Shown here: in pieces, positions 1 to 6,415 of the stretch
Layout of the letters: every line of letters begins with the position of its first letter
Numbering within the stretch: the first letter of the stretch is position 1
Assembly: GCA_020353115.1 (NCBI GenBank)
Contig: CP070687.1
Coordinates: 1,646,885 to 1,654,223, forward strand
DNA from: Bacteroidales bacterium
GTDB lineage: Bacteria; Bacteroidota; Bacteroidia; Bacteroidales; VadinHA17
Length of the DNA: 7,339 bases
Reading direction: 5' to 3'
Translations under genes and position numbers: made by a program
The notes under the pieces: generated by a model
The model's input: only the letters and a program-made list of their open reading frames with translations
What the model was told of the DNA's origin: nothing
The model's database searches: none

Positions 1-1108
1 GGGTCAGTTCACCGATATTGGAAATCAGAACAATCACCAGAAAAAGAAGGCAAAAGCCAATAGATCCCAGAAATGGAAATTTCTTTATAAAAGACCAGGG
101 AGGAAAAGATGTGATCCACCAGTTGATCTCCGGTAGTATATCCAGTTCACTCTCAAGAATTTTTCCGGCCAATGCAGCAGCTTCTTCTTTCTTCTCTGTA
201 AGGCTGGTTAAAATTGTGCTTTCTCCGGGGGATGTATCCTTCAACCAGGATTCCAAAAGCATCCTGTATTCTTCATTAGTCGGATCGCTACTCAGTGCGC
301 TTTTCAAGGTTTCGGTGGCAATCTGCCGGTATCCGAGAAAATAGGCGACCTGACTGCTAGCATATTTCAGATGCGCTGACTCGGGGTTGAGTGACATTGA
401 TCTCTGGAATTGTGCCAGGATATCTTCTGGATCTTCAGCCTTAAAAAGCCCGGCTAATCCCAATCCGAAATAGACCAGGCTGGAATCGACGTCCAATGCC
501 CGTGCTTCTTCAAAGTGCTTATATGCCTCATCATAATTCCCCTGTTTCAGGAGACGTTTCCCCAAAATGGCTATATCGTAAGCTTTTTGCCTGTCCTGCC
601 TTGAGGAACCATAATGTTGTGAGAAGTCTCTTTTACCTTTTCCTATCCTGTTACAAAGCTCATCAATAAAAGCATTATAATAAATGTCGTCGTAATTGAT
701 TCCATTATATTTTGTAAGATCCTTTAGAGAGTCGGGTAATTCGGGAATTTCTGAAAAGTCGAATCCTTTCTTTACAATAGGTATGATATTCTTCTCGAAT
801 TTTAATGCCTGTGCTATTTCCTGAGCAATCCAGTCATCCGGTTCAGAACACCTGTCTAGAGCTCCAGCTGACAAAATGAGAAGAAAATTGGGAATTTCAC
901 TGATTTCCAGAAGAAGCTTTTCGTCGAAACGACCGGTTTTCAGCTCATCAAGATCGAGAAACACCCTGACACCACGTTTTTCCAGGCTCTCCTTTATCGA
1001 ACGTGAAGTTTCACTTCCGCCTTCCCGCCGATAGCTGATAAACGCATCATATTTTAAGTCTTTGGAATGAGCGTCCGGTTTCTGATCAAAGTGATCTTTC
1101 CCGTTCAT
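1..1108 (-). CDS. TIR-domain protein with TPR repeats and C-terminal membrane segment (partial, 3' end missing)
   Basis: The frame is open for 369 codons from ATG at 1108 to the left edge, so the C-terminus is missing. Residues about 18-155 form a TIR domain: YDAFISYRR (20-28), FLD followed by a BB-loop-like stretch (50-62), ILSAGAL (78-84), and WIAQEIAQAL (93-102) followed by NIIPIV. The WxxxEI context matches the catalytic glutamate site of NAD-cleaving TIRs such as SARM1, making Glu97 the likely catalytic residue; NADase activity is inferred. Residues about 172-290 look like TPR units (GNYDEAYKHFEEARALD). A hydrophobic helix at about 345-363 suggests membrane anchoring. An in-frame TAA lies 17 codons upstream with no other ATG between, which supports this start; the ribosome site is weak. 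The gene follows the RyR-phosphatase gene after 61 bp, so it is probably cotranscribed. That gap holds a 6-bp inverted repeat (GGATCT/AGATCC, 1136-1156). It could be an immune effector or a signalling adaptor. Confidence 0.9.
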   Translation of the reverse strand, partial: MNGKDHFDQKPDAHSKDLKYDAFISYRREGGSETSRSIKESLEKRGVRVFLDLDELKTGRFDEKLLLEISEIPNFLLILSAGALDRCSEPDDWIAQEIAQALKFEKNIIPIVKKGFDFSEIPELPDSLKDLTKYNGINYDDIYYNAFIDELCNRIGKGKRDFSQHYGSSRQDRQKAYDIAILGKRLLKQGNYDEAYKHFEEARALDVDSSLVYFGLGLAGLFKAEDPEDILAQFQRSMSLNPESAHLKYASSQVAYFLGYRQIATETLKSALSSDPTNEEYRMLLESWLKDTSPGESTILTSLTEKKEEAAALAGKILESELDILPEINWWITSFPPWSFIKKFPFLGSIGFCLLFLVIVLISNIGELT

Positions 1109-1169
1109 AATTATGATATATTTAATTCCTGGTTCGGATCTGTACTTTAAAGATCCTTAATTAATGACA

Positions 1170-3089
1170 TTATATTTTAACACCTATAATCAGGATGTCA
1201 TCTGTTTGCGGCTGATGGATATCGACAGATCTTCTCCACTCTTCGATAGTCTGGTTCAGCTTCTCGCATTGATCATTTAGTGTTAATGGCTGTATCCCGC
1301 TTAACAATGTTTGAAACCTGTGTTGCTGGAATTTTTTCCCGCTTTCTTTCTCCTGATCAGCAAAGCCATCGGAGAATAAATAAAACGTATCTCCTTTAGC
1401 CAACTGAATAGAAGTGGTTTTAATCATCTTTTTTGCCTGCCCGTAACTGTATAAACTCAGGATCCCTTTGCCAATCTTCAATTCCCCGTTGGAATAATAA
1501 TAGACCGGATTGCCAAATCCTGAGAACGAGAGTGTGTTTTTTTCAAGATCAAGAGCACAAACTGTAAAATCCATACCAAACTTATTGCTGTCTCCATGAA
1601 TATCCTGCTTCAAAAACTCTTCTACCCTGGGGATAACATATTTAAGGATTTTTGCGGGATCTGTGATTTTCTTCTTCCTAATAGCTGTGTCGAGAAAACT
1701 ATAACATATTGCGGTAAGGATAGATGCAGAAATACCATGACCAGTGCAGTCAGCAGCAGAGAGAACCACAGTATTATTCAGTTTTTCAATAAAGAAGAAA
1801 TCTCCGGAGACAATGTCTTTTGGCTTGTACAATACAAAACTATCGGGTAAGTATTCTTTGAATTCAAGAATTGAAGGAAGAAAACAGTTCTGAACTCTTT
1901 TCCCTGATTTAAAAGCACTTTTTATATTATCAATTGAAAATTCAATACTGACAAGATCATCTTTTGCTTTCTCAGCCATCTCCTCTGTCATGATCGATTT
2001 AAGGCGAATGACCGATGAGGTAAGTTCACTTATGCAACCCCAGTCTTTTTTAACATATGCAATATTTTCAGATAATTCCGGTGATACAGGTGTGAGAGCA
2101 AAACCAATATCCTTTAAAAGATATGGGATAAGCCTCACCAGGATCCGGTCTTTCTCCTTTTCCTCCTCCGGAAGTTCATCATAAGGCACCAGACAGTTGT
2201 GCAGTTTTCTATTGTTATCCCTGATCTCTGAATATGTCCATCCTGAAAGTCTTCGCTCCCAGCACCATCTGTCATGCTCAATCCTTGCCATAGTTTCAAT
2301 CTCAAACTCATTGAGGGTAAGCAGAGGTGTTTCTATATCCGTGTCGAACCGGTCCTGAATTATGTATCCAATTGAAAGAAGCTTCGTCGGAACGTGATAA
2401 GCATTATCAATGTTTGACAATTTAATATCCTCATCCAGGCTATCAAAATCGGTAATGAATTGGGATGAATTCTCACCGTAAAAATACATCTCCTTATAAA
2501 TATTTACCGAATCCCCCTTTAACGAGTTCATTGACTTAAGATATTTTGAGTGTATAACGCGTGCCAATTTCTCGGCAATACTTAAGTTGATAAACCCGGC
2601 TTCCGATTTGCGTATAATCTCATATCCCGACTTTTTAAATGCAATCGGGATGATATATACAAATTCAAAATAGAGCTTTTGCTTGCTCCTTGGAATTCTT
2701 TCAAAGGGCTCGAAGTCGGAGTACTTTTCTTCAATAATCTCCTTGTCGGAAAATTTTTCAAGCAACTCCTCTTTCCAGTTGTCATGAATATATTCTGCAA
2801 TTCCGTAAACCTCTTCTTCAGTTATTATACAAGACCGGCAGTGCTTACTGAACTTCTGAATACTAAGATTATTGTTTATTAAAATTGAAGGGATCAGATT
2901 GAAAAACTCCGAATATGTTTTATTTCTTTCTCCAGCAAAGGACAATAATTTTGATTTCTCTCTGAGATTATCCATCTCCTCCCGGAGAAAATCTTTAACC
3001 TGCTTTGAAGCTTCAATTATTTCATTCTCAGATACCCAAGAGGAGACAAACAGTGTGTCAGGCAATCTGAATTCCGAATGGTTTTTCAT
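1170..3089 (-). CDS. RyR-domain / SpoIIE-type PP2C serine phosphatase fusion protein
   Basis: Complete at 639 residues. A canonical RyR domain lies at about 262-332 (EHDRWCWERRLSGW at 271-284, then RKLHNCLVPYDELPEEEKEKDR). The preceding segment (LDEDIKLSNIDNA then VPTKLLSIGY, 218-242) resembles the region often found before bacterial RyR domains. Residues about 50-160 hold further divergent RyR-like helices. A helical linker (about 357-405, ending RVQNCFLPS) leads into a SpoIIE/PP2C phosphatase domain (about 405-639). Its metal-binding acidic residues appear intact: D430 in VSGD, D447 in ADCTGHG, D574 in SDG and D630/D631 near the C-terminus. It is therefore probably an active, soluble Mn/Mg-dependent phosphoserine/threonine phosphatase controlled by a ligand- or protein-sensing N-terminus. 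The start at 3089 has an AGGA four bases upstream. It is the first gene of a probable operon with the TIR gene. The substrate is unknown; no kinase or anti-sigma partner is visible here. Confidence 0.92.
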   Translation of the reverse strand: MKNHSEFRLPDTLFVSSWVSENEIIEASKQVKDFLREEMDNLREKSKLLSFAGERNKTYSEFFNLIPSILINNNLSIQKFSKHCRSCIITEEEVYGIAEYIHDNWKEELLEKFSDKEIIEEKYSDFEPFERIPRSKQKLYFEFVYIIPIAFKKSGYEIIRKSEAGFINLSIAEKLARVIHSKYLKSMNSLKGDSVNIYKEMYFYGENSSQFITDFDSLDEDIKLSNIDNAYHVPTKLLSIGYIIQDRFDTDIETPLLTLNEFEIETMARIEHDRWCWERRLSGWTYSEIRDNNRKLHNCLVPYDELPEEEKEKDRILVRLIPYLLKDIGFALTPVSPELSENIAYVKKDWGCISELTSSVIRLKSIMTEEMAEKAKDDLVSIEFSIDNIKSAFKSGKRVQNCFLPSILEFKEYLPDSFVLYKPKDIVSGDFFFIEKLNNTVVLSAADCTGHGISASILTAICYSFLDTAIRKKKITDPAKILKYVIPRVEEFLKQDIHGDSNKFGMDFTVCALDLEKNTLSFSGFGNPVYYYSNGELKIGKGILSLYSYGQAKKMIKTTSIQLAKGDTFYLFSDGFADQEKESGKKFQQHRFQTLLSGIQPLTLNDQCEKLNQTIEEWRRSVDIHQPQTDDILIIGVKI

Positions 3090-3174
3090 AATATCCTAAT
3101 TATATGTTTAATAACCTGTAAAAGGTCTGTATTCTCTTATCTCAGATCGGAAAGATTAAAATGATTGTCTCTAT

Positions 3175-3182
3175 CAAAAATA
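3175..3182 (-). promoter_or_regulatory. possible Bacteroidota -7 element for the RyR-phosphatase/TIR unit
   Basis: On the minus strand this reads TATTTTTG, matching the Bacteroidota -7 consensus TAnnTTTG, about 85 bases upstream of the ATG at 3089. No TTTG -33 element was found at the usual spacing, so the call is weak. The surrounding DNA is AT-rich and non-coding. Confidence 0.2.
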
Positions 3183-3234
3183 ATAATTTAGCCCAAGTTA
3201 GGAAGAAGGCTACGGCAAAAAATATTTTGGCAAG

Positions 3235-3290
3235 GGTGCGGAGTTTCTTCGGTTTGAGGGTACGATGGTGCGAAGGTTCGAAAGTGTGGA
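3235..3290. repeat. degenerate 8-bp tandem repeat, about seven units
   Basis: Read in phase, the stretch splits into octamers GGTGCGGA, GTTTCTTC, GGTTTGAG, GGTACGAT, GGTGCGAA, GGTTCGAA and AGTGTGGA, with a consensus near GGTNCGAA; the centre units are the best conserved and the second is poor. It lies just upstream of the RyR-phosphatase promoter region. Similar GGTTCGAA-type runs are, from general familiarity, common between genes of Bacteroidales. Function is unknown. Confidence 0.6.
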
Positions 3291-3517
3291 TCAAGACAAA
3301 ATACAAAAGTCAGAAGATAAAAACATTGAAGGATTAAAGGATTTTCAATTTTTACGAAATCCTGTTTTATTTCTGAAAAGGTTTTTCCAATTCACAGAAT
3401 TCCATAAATCTATCAAGGCTTAATTGCTTTCTTTCGATAACTTTCTCACCATGTATTTCATTACAACTTCTCTATTTCACCTCCACGTAATTGATATTTT
3501 AAAGGAATAAATTATAA
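3291..3517. other. AT-rich spacer with no supported gene
   Basis: No RNA gene, convincing coding frame or strong terminator was seen. There is a short inverted repeat (GGATTT 3339-3344 / AAATCC 3357-3362). A roughly 35-codon stop-to-stop minus-strand frame ending at 3367 contains the peptide LDRFMEFCELEKPFQK, which looks protein-like but lacks a plausible start at its head and was not recognised; it may be gene debris. Confidence 0.5.
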
Positions 3518-3631
3518 ATGGGGCTGGTCAGGATGGGATGTCCAAAATCCTTATTAATAAACCAGTTGATAACGAAGGACTTTTTATTATTGTACAGTTT
3601 TTTGTTGATAATTAAACTATCTATAACATGA
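3518..3631 (+). CDS. possible small hydrophobic protein (37 aa), low confidence
   Basis: ATG at 3518 is preceded by AAAGGA about 11 bases upstream and opens a 37-codon frame. The N-terminal part is basic (MGLVRMGCPKS) and the C-terminal half is strongly hydrophobic (DFLLLYSFLLIIKLSIT), so the product could be a single-pass membrane peptide. The stop overlaps the ATG of the ATPase-like relic that follows. The sequence is AT-rich and hydrophobic codons arise easily in such DNA, so it may well be a chance frame. No family was recognised. Confidence 0.2.
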   Translation: MGLVRMGCPKSLLINQLITKDFLLLYSFLLIIKLSIT

Positions 3632-3744
3632 TCATGATCGGCTCTCCCGGAGCGGGGAAGACCATACTCATAAGATGTCTTCCGAACCACCTTGCTGAAG
3701 CGATTAAATACTGGAGCCTGAACCGGGAAAGCTGGGTAGGATGA
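3628..3744 (+). pseudogene. relic of a ComM/YifB-like AAA+ ATPase, Walker A region only
   Basis: A 38-codon frame begins NMIMIGSPGAGKTIL when the codon before the ATG is included, which is a perfect P-loop (GSPGAGKT). It continues with CLP and LAEAIKYW, similar to the MIGPPGAGKTMLAKRLP...EALE segment of ComM/YifB (Mg-chelatase-like) proteins, which are normally about 500 residues long. An upstream in-frame TAA lies four codons before the ATG and a TGA closes the frame, with no upstream GGH motif and no downstream Walker B or zinc region. It therefore cannot be a working ATPase and reads as a captured or eroded fragment. The family assignment rests on about 25 residues and is tentative. Confidence 0.5.
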
Positions 3745-3877
3745 GATGGCAGAGAGCAAAGAGCATAGGGAAGGATGAAGGATGATCCGCCGTCGCGAAA
3801 GCTATGGCGGACGAAGAGGATGAGGGATTTGGAGAAAAGAGTTCCGGGCACAGAGTATAGAGTTAAGAAGTGAGTCC
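3742..3877. repeat. purine-rich low-complexity DNA
   Basis: The plus strand is dominated by G and A with short motifs such as AGAGCAAAGAGCAT, GGATGAAGGATGA and GAGGATGAGGGA, interrupted by one hairpin (3786-3811). Long frames on the minus strand across this area translate to serine-, phenylalanine- and leucine-rich sequence with no recognisable domain, and look like products of the base bias, not genes. Confidence 0.4.
3786..3811. repeat. imperfect hairpin with GAAA tetraloop
   Basis: TCCGCC (3786-3791) pairs perfectly with GGCGGA (3806-3811). Inside, GC-GAAA-GC forms a GNRA-type loop after a partly paired GTC/TAT step. The right arm GCTATGGCGG recurs exactly at 3921-3930 in the next hairpin, suggesting two copies of one REP-like element. 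There is no T run, so it is not an ordinary terminator. Confidence 0.5.
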
Positions 3878-3938
3878 CTCCTTCGCTAGAGCCTGCGCCA
3901 TGGCTTCGGCTCTCAAAGAGGCTATGGCGGGCAAGGAG
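3878..3938. repeat. 61-bp bulged hairpin, REP/MITE-like
   Basis: Four helices stack: CTCCTT/AAGGAG (3878-3883 with 3933-3938), GCC-C/GGGC with a TG bulge (3891-3896 with 3929-3932), GCCATGGC/GCTATGGC with one G-T pair (3897-3904 with 3921-3928) and CTCT/AGAG around a CAA loop (3910-3920). That gives about 22 pairs with bulges on the 5' side. It shares the GCTATGGCGG arm with the hairpin at 3786-3811. It is probably a dispersed intergenic repeat; a structured RNA cannot be excluded. Confidence 0.5.
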
Positions 3939-3953
3939 TGAGATGTGAGTAGG

Positions 3954-3994
3954 TTGACACGTCCTGAAAAATGTCATTATTCAGGACGTGTCAA
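3954..3994. repeat. 41-bp near-perfect palindrome
   Basis: Arms TTGACACGTCCTGAA (3954-3968) and TTCAGGACGTGTCAA (3980-3994) are perfectly inverted over 15 bp. The 11-bp centre is itself inverted (AATG / CATT) apart from an A/A mismatch at 3969/3979 and the central base, so 19 of 20 positions pair. It lies about 70 bp beyond the stop codon of the regulator gene at 4067. No T tract follows on either strand, which argues against a simple intrinsic terminator. Candidates are abutted transposon end repeats, a dyad operator, or a factor-assisted bidirectional terminator. Confidence 0.75.
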
Positions 3995-4000
3995 GGTTCT

Positions 4001-4028
4001 CGTCACTCGTTACTCATCACTCGTCACT
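4001..4028. repeat. 7-bp tandem repeat, four units
   Basis: CGTCACT, CGTTACT, CATCACT, CGTCACT: four in-phase heptamers with two substitutions in total relative to the consensus. On the other side of the palindrome, 3936-3951 carries GAGTGA-GATG-TGAGTA, an inverted relative of TACTCATCACTC here, so the heptamers partly frame the palindrome as a larger inverted structure. Confidence 0.7.
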
Positions 4029-4066
4029 TCTTTTAAATCGGTAGCTGTCCCTATATAAAATTAAAA

Positions 4067-6094
4067 TTACAGTAAGTCTTTTTCCTCAAGGGAAGCCCTG
4101 ATTTGCTCATGATAATTCCAGAATTTGATTTCTATTCTGCTAAGAATTTCCTTGAATTCAGGCAAGTCTTTTATATTATCAACCAGGGGATCCATTTCAA
4201 GGAAAAGAAGTATCCAGTATTGATAGTTATCCTGCTGTGAGAAAAGCTCCAGATGTTCGATAGCCTTTTCTGTGTCTCCCGTAAAGGAATAGTACGCTGC
4301 AAAACTTAAATGTTTGTAGATGGTTCTGTCATTCTCAGCATAATCCAGGTACTTCTCTAAGTAATCACCGGCATCCTCATTCAGACCCATCTTTGACATG
4401 ACAACTCCGATCTTTCCATTTTCACCCTGGTAGACATCCAGGTTCAGAGCTTCCGTTATTTCAATAAATTTTTCATAATACATGTAAGCGCTGGTAAAAT
4501 CCCTCAAATAATAACAGATTTTTCCGGTCTCCTGCAATATATCCCACCTTGTCGAATCTTTGTCGAGCGTTTCGATTAAAAGTTTTTTTGTTTGCTGAAG
4601 GTCCCGGTTTTTTGCATACAGGATGTATGCTTTTACATATTCCGAATATAGATTCTCCGGGTCATATTCCAGTGACCTGTTTATATACATTTCAGCTTCA
4701 TTTATAAAACCGGATTGCATAAAGGCATTGCTTATGTGTAAATAAATAATACTTGCAGTAATTGAATCATATGCCGTAATATCTATTTTAATTCCTCTCA
4801 GAGCATATTCCAGGTATTTTTTCGTATCCGGGATATAATTCACGTATACATCTGCCAGAAAGCCGATGGCCAGATCGTAATTCGGGTTATATTCCAAGGC
4901 TTTTTCAAAATAAGCAACAGCTGATTCATATTCTTCATTATTCATGTAGAACAGTGCCTTTGCAATTAAACTCTGGGGTAATTGCGGATCGAGTAATAAG
5001 GCTTTATCGGCATTATGGTTAATCCGGGCAGAATGCTTTTTTTCGGCCTGGTATAAATCTAAAAAGTAATACGTAATTGCAATAACCGCATATGCACGTG
5101 CAAAATCATTATCTTGTTCAATTGCTTTCTCAAAAAGGGTAATGGCTTCCTCTAGATTCTCATAAATAGTGGTATACAATAAATCAAGACCCTGTAAAAA
5201 ATAGTCATATGCAATAAGGTCGTCGGTAGGCGGTGTATTAATCCTTTCTTTTACTTCCGGGGTGATTATGACCTCTATCTGATCTGCAATATTAGTGGCA
5301 ACTTCCATCTGCAATTTAAATATATCCTTTGCCTCCCTGTTGTATTGTTCAGACCAGATATGTTTATCACTTGCTGCGTCAATCAGTTGAACATTAAGAA
5401 GAATTTTGTCTCCGATTTTTTGCCCGCTGCCTTCTATTAAATAATTCACATCCAGTTCCTCAGCAATCTCCGGAATTGTTTTCGGATTGTTCCTGTACTT
5501 TTCAACGGATGTCCTGCTGGTTACCCTTAAATCTTCAATTTTTTGAAGATTATCGAGTATGGATTCCATTAATCCGTTAATTATGTAAACGTTCGTAGAA
5601 TCATTACTATCGTTTTTAAAGGGCAAAACTGCAATTGACTTTTCAAGCTCGGTTAGTCGGGGTGAAAAGGGTTTTAAAACAATAATCAGTACGGCTGCCA
5701 AAACAATCACCAAAACTGCTGAAACAAGGAGAATAATATTCCGTTTCTTGCCGGATTCGCTAACCTGACCTGAATCTCTGTTTCCAACCTCCCCGGGAGG
5801 ATACCCGTAATAATCGTGGAAGCATTTGATGAAGTATGATGTGCTGCCAAAACCAACCTTATATGCGATTTCGGAAACGGTAAAGGAAGTCTGCCTCAGC
5901 ATTTCCATTCCTTTTTTCAGACGGATTTGTCTGATATACTGGCTGGCGGAGAGTTTTGTTACCTTTTTTATTTTACGCAGCAGGTTGGATCGGCTCATCC
6001 CAGCTTCCCGTGCAAGCTCAGAAACCCCAAACCGTTCATGGGACAGGTTCTCCTCTATTATTTCTTCCACTTTATTTATGAAATCATTTTCCAT
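4067..6094 (-). CDS. membrane-anchored AraC-type regulator with TolB-like and TPR domains
   Basis: From the ATG at 6094 the protein has 675 residues. Residues 5-103 are an AraC/XylS-type double helix-turn-helix (FGVSELAREAGMSRSNLLRK, then FTVSEIAYKVGFGSTSYFIK and YGYPPGEV). A basic KKR and a hydrophobic helix (about 118-140) follow. Residues about 153-278 resemble the TolB-like/FlgO-like domain seen before TPRs in such regulators (KSIAVLPFKNDS, LIEGSGQKIGDKILLNVQLI, HIWSEQYNR). The remainder to about residue 620 is TPR repeats (LEEAITLFEKAIEQDNDFARAY, split here as LEEAITLFEKAIE and FARAY; YESAVAYFEKALEYNPNYD). Positive-inside charge predicts HTH in the cytoplasm and TolB/TPR in the periplasm, a ToxR/CadC-like one-component layout. 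An in-frame ATG at 6190 would add 32 residues that are cysteine- and phenylalanine-rich and unlike the family, so 6094 is preferred. Target genes are unknown; the divergent ankyrin gene is a neighbour candidate. Confidence 0.9.
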   Translation of the reverse strand: MENDFINKVEEIIEENLSHERFGVSELAREAGMSRSNLLRKIKKVTKLSASQYIRQIRLKKGMEMLRQTSFTVSEIAYKVGFGSTSYFIKCFHDYYGYPPGEVGNRDSGQVSESGKKRNIILLVSAVLVIVLAAVLIIVLKPFSPRLTELEKSIAVLPFKNDSNDSTNVYIINGLMESILDNLQKIEDLRVTSRTSVEKYRNNPKTIPEIAEELDVNYLIEGSGQKIGDKILLNVQLIDAASDKHIWSEQYNREAKDIFKLQMEVATNIADQIEVIITPEVKERINTPPTDDLIAYDYFLQGLDLLYTTIYENLEEAITLFEKAIEQDNDFARAYAVIAITYYFLDLYQAEKKHSARINHNADKALLLDPQLPQSLIAKALFYMNNEEYESAVAYFEKALEYNPNYDLAIGFLADVYVNYIPDTKKYLEYALRGIKIDITAYDSITASIIYLHISNAFMQSGFINEAEMYINRSLEYDPENLYSEYVKAYILYAKNRDLQQTKKLLIETLDKDSTRWDILQETGKICYYLRDFTSAYMYYEKFIEITEALNLDVYQGENGKIGVVMSKMGLNEDAGDYLEKYLDYAENDRTIYKHLSFAAYYSFTGDTEKAIEHLELFSQQDNYQYWILLFLEMDPLVDNIKDLPEFKEILSRIEIKFWNYHEQIRASLEEKDLL

Positions 6095-6415
6095 TCTAGA
6101 GAATCCGGCATTGTTGTGAACGGTGAAACCGCAATGGTAAAATCTACAAAAGATACGAATAATGAATGAAGATACAATTGGCATATTCATTAAACCAAAT
6201 TGAAAGCGAATTTCTTTAATGAGTATGAAGATCTTTTTGATCCCAATTATTTACCCTGCATCTCATCATTTGCCTCATAATTTATACCGTTTCACCATAA
6301 TTACGACCCCCTCCTCAAACTTGATAGGATTAGCCTCATTGATGCTATGTTCTGCATCAGGGTTTGACGGAAATTTACAACGTGAAAAAATGTTACACAT
6401 TTAATCAAATCAGTC
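6095..6415. promoter_or_regulatory. divergent intergenic region, promoters not resolved
   Basis: This AT-rich gap separates the minus-strand regulator from the plus-strand ankyrin lipoprotein and must carry both promoters if each is transcribed alone. A TTTG at 6363-6366 could be a -33 box for the ankyrin gene, but no TAnnTTTG follows at the right spacing. The part from 6095 to 6190 is also open in frame with the regulator and would be coding if the upstream ATG were used. No RNA gene, terminator or strong operator was seen. Confidence 0.35.

Noticed and set aside
3499..3759. 86-codon minus-strand frame in the spacer
   Set aside because: It is antisense to the P-loop relic and the small hydrophobic frame, has no recognisable domain and no supporting ribosome site.
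3621..3977. 118-codon minus-strand frame in the spacer
   Set aside because: It crosses the purine-rich low-complexity DNA, two hairpins and part of the palindrome; the translation is Ser/Phe/Leu-rich with no domain, and the opposite strand holds the better-supported P-loop relic.
3954..3994. Intrinsic terminator for the regulator gene
   Set aside because: The stem is strong but no T-run follows on the minus strand, where the sequence after the stem is CCTACTCACATC; it is reported as a palindrome instead.
3235..4028. CRISPR array
   Set aside because: Repeats are 7-8 bp, contiguous and without spacers; there is no 25-40 bp direct repeat.
6095..6190. N-terminal extension of the regulator from ATG 6190
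   Set aside because: The 32 extra residues have no family resemblance, and the HTH begins right after the Met at 6094, the usual start position relative to this domain.
6122..6296. Inverted 8-bp copies GGTGAAAC (6122-6129) and GTTTCACC (6289-6296) near the divergent promoters
   Set aside because: An 8-bp match within about 180 bp is not far from chance and the copies do not extend; too weak to call an operator.
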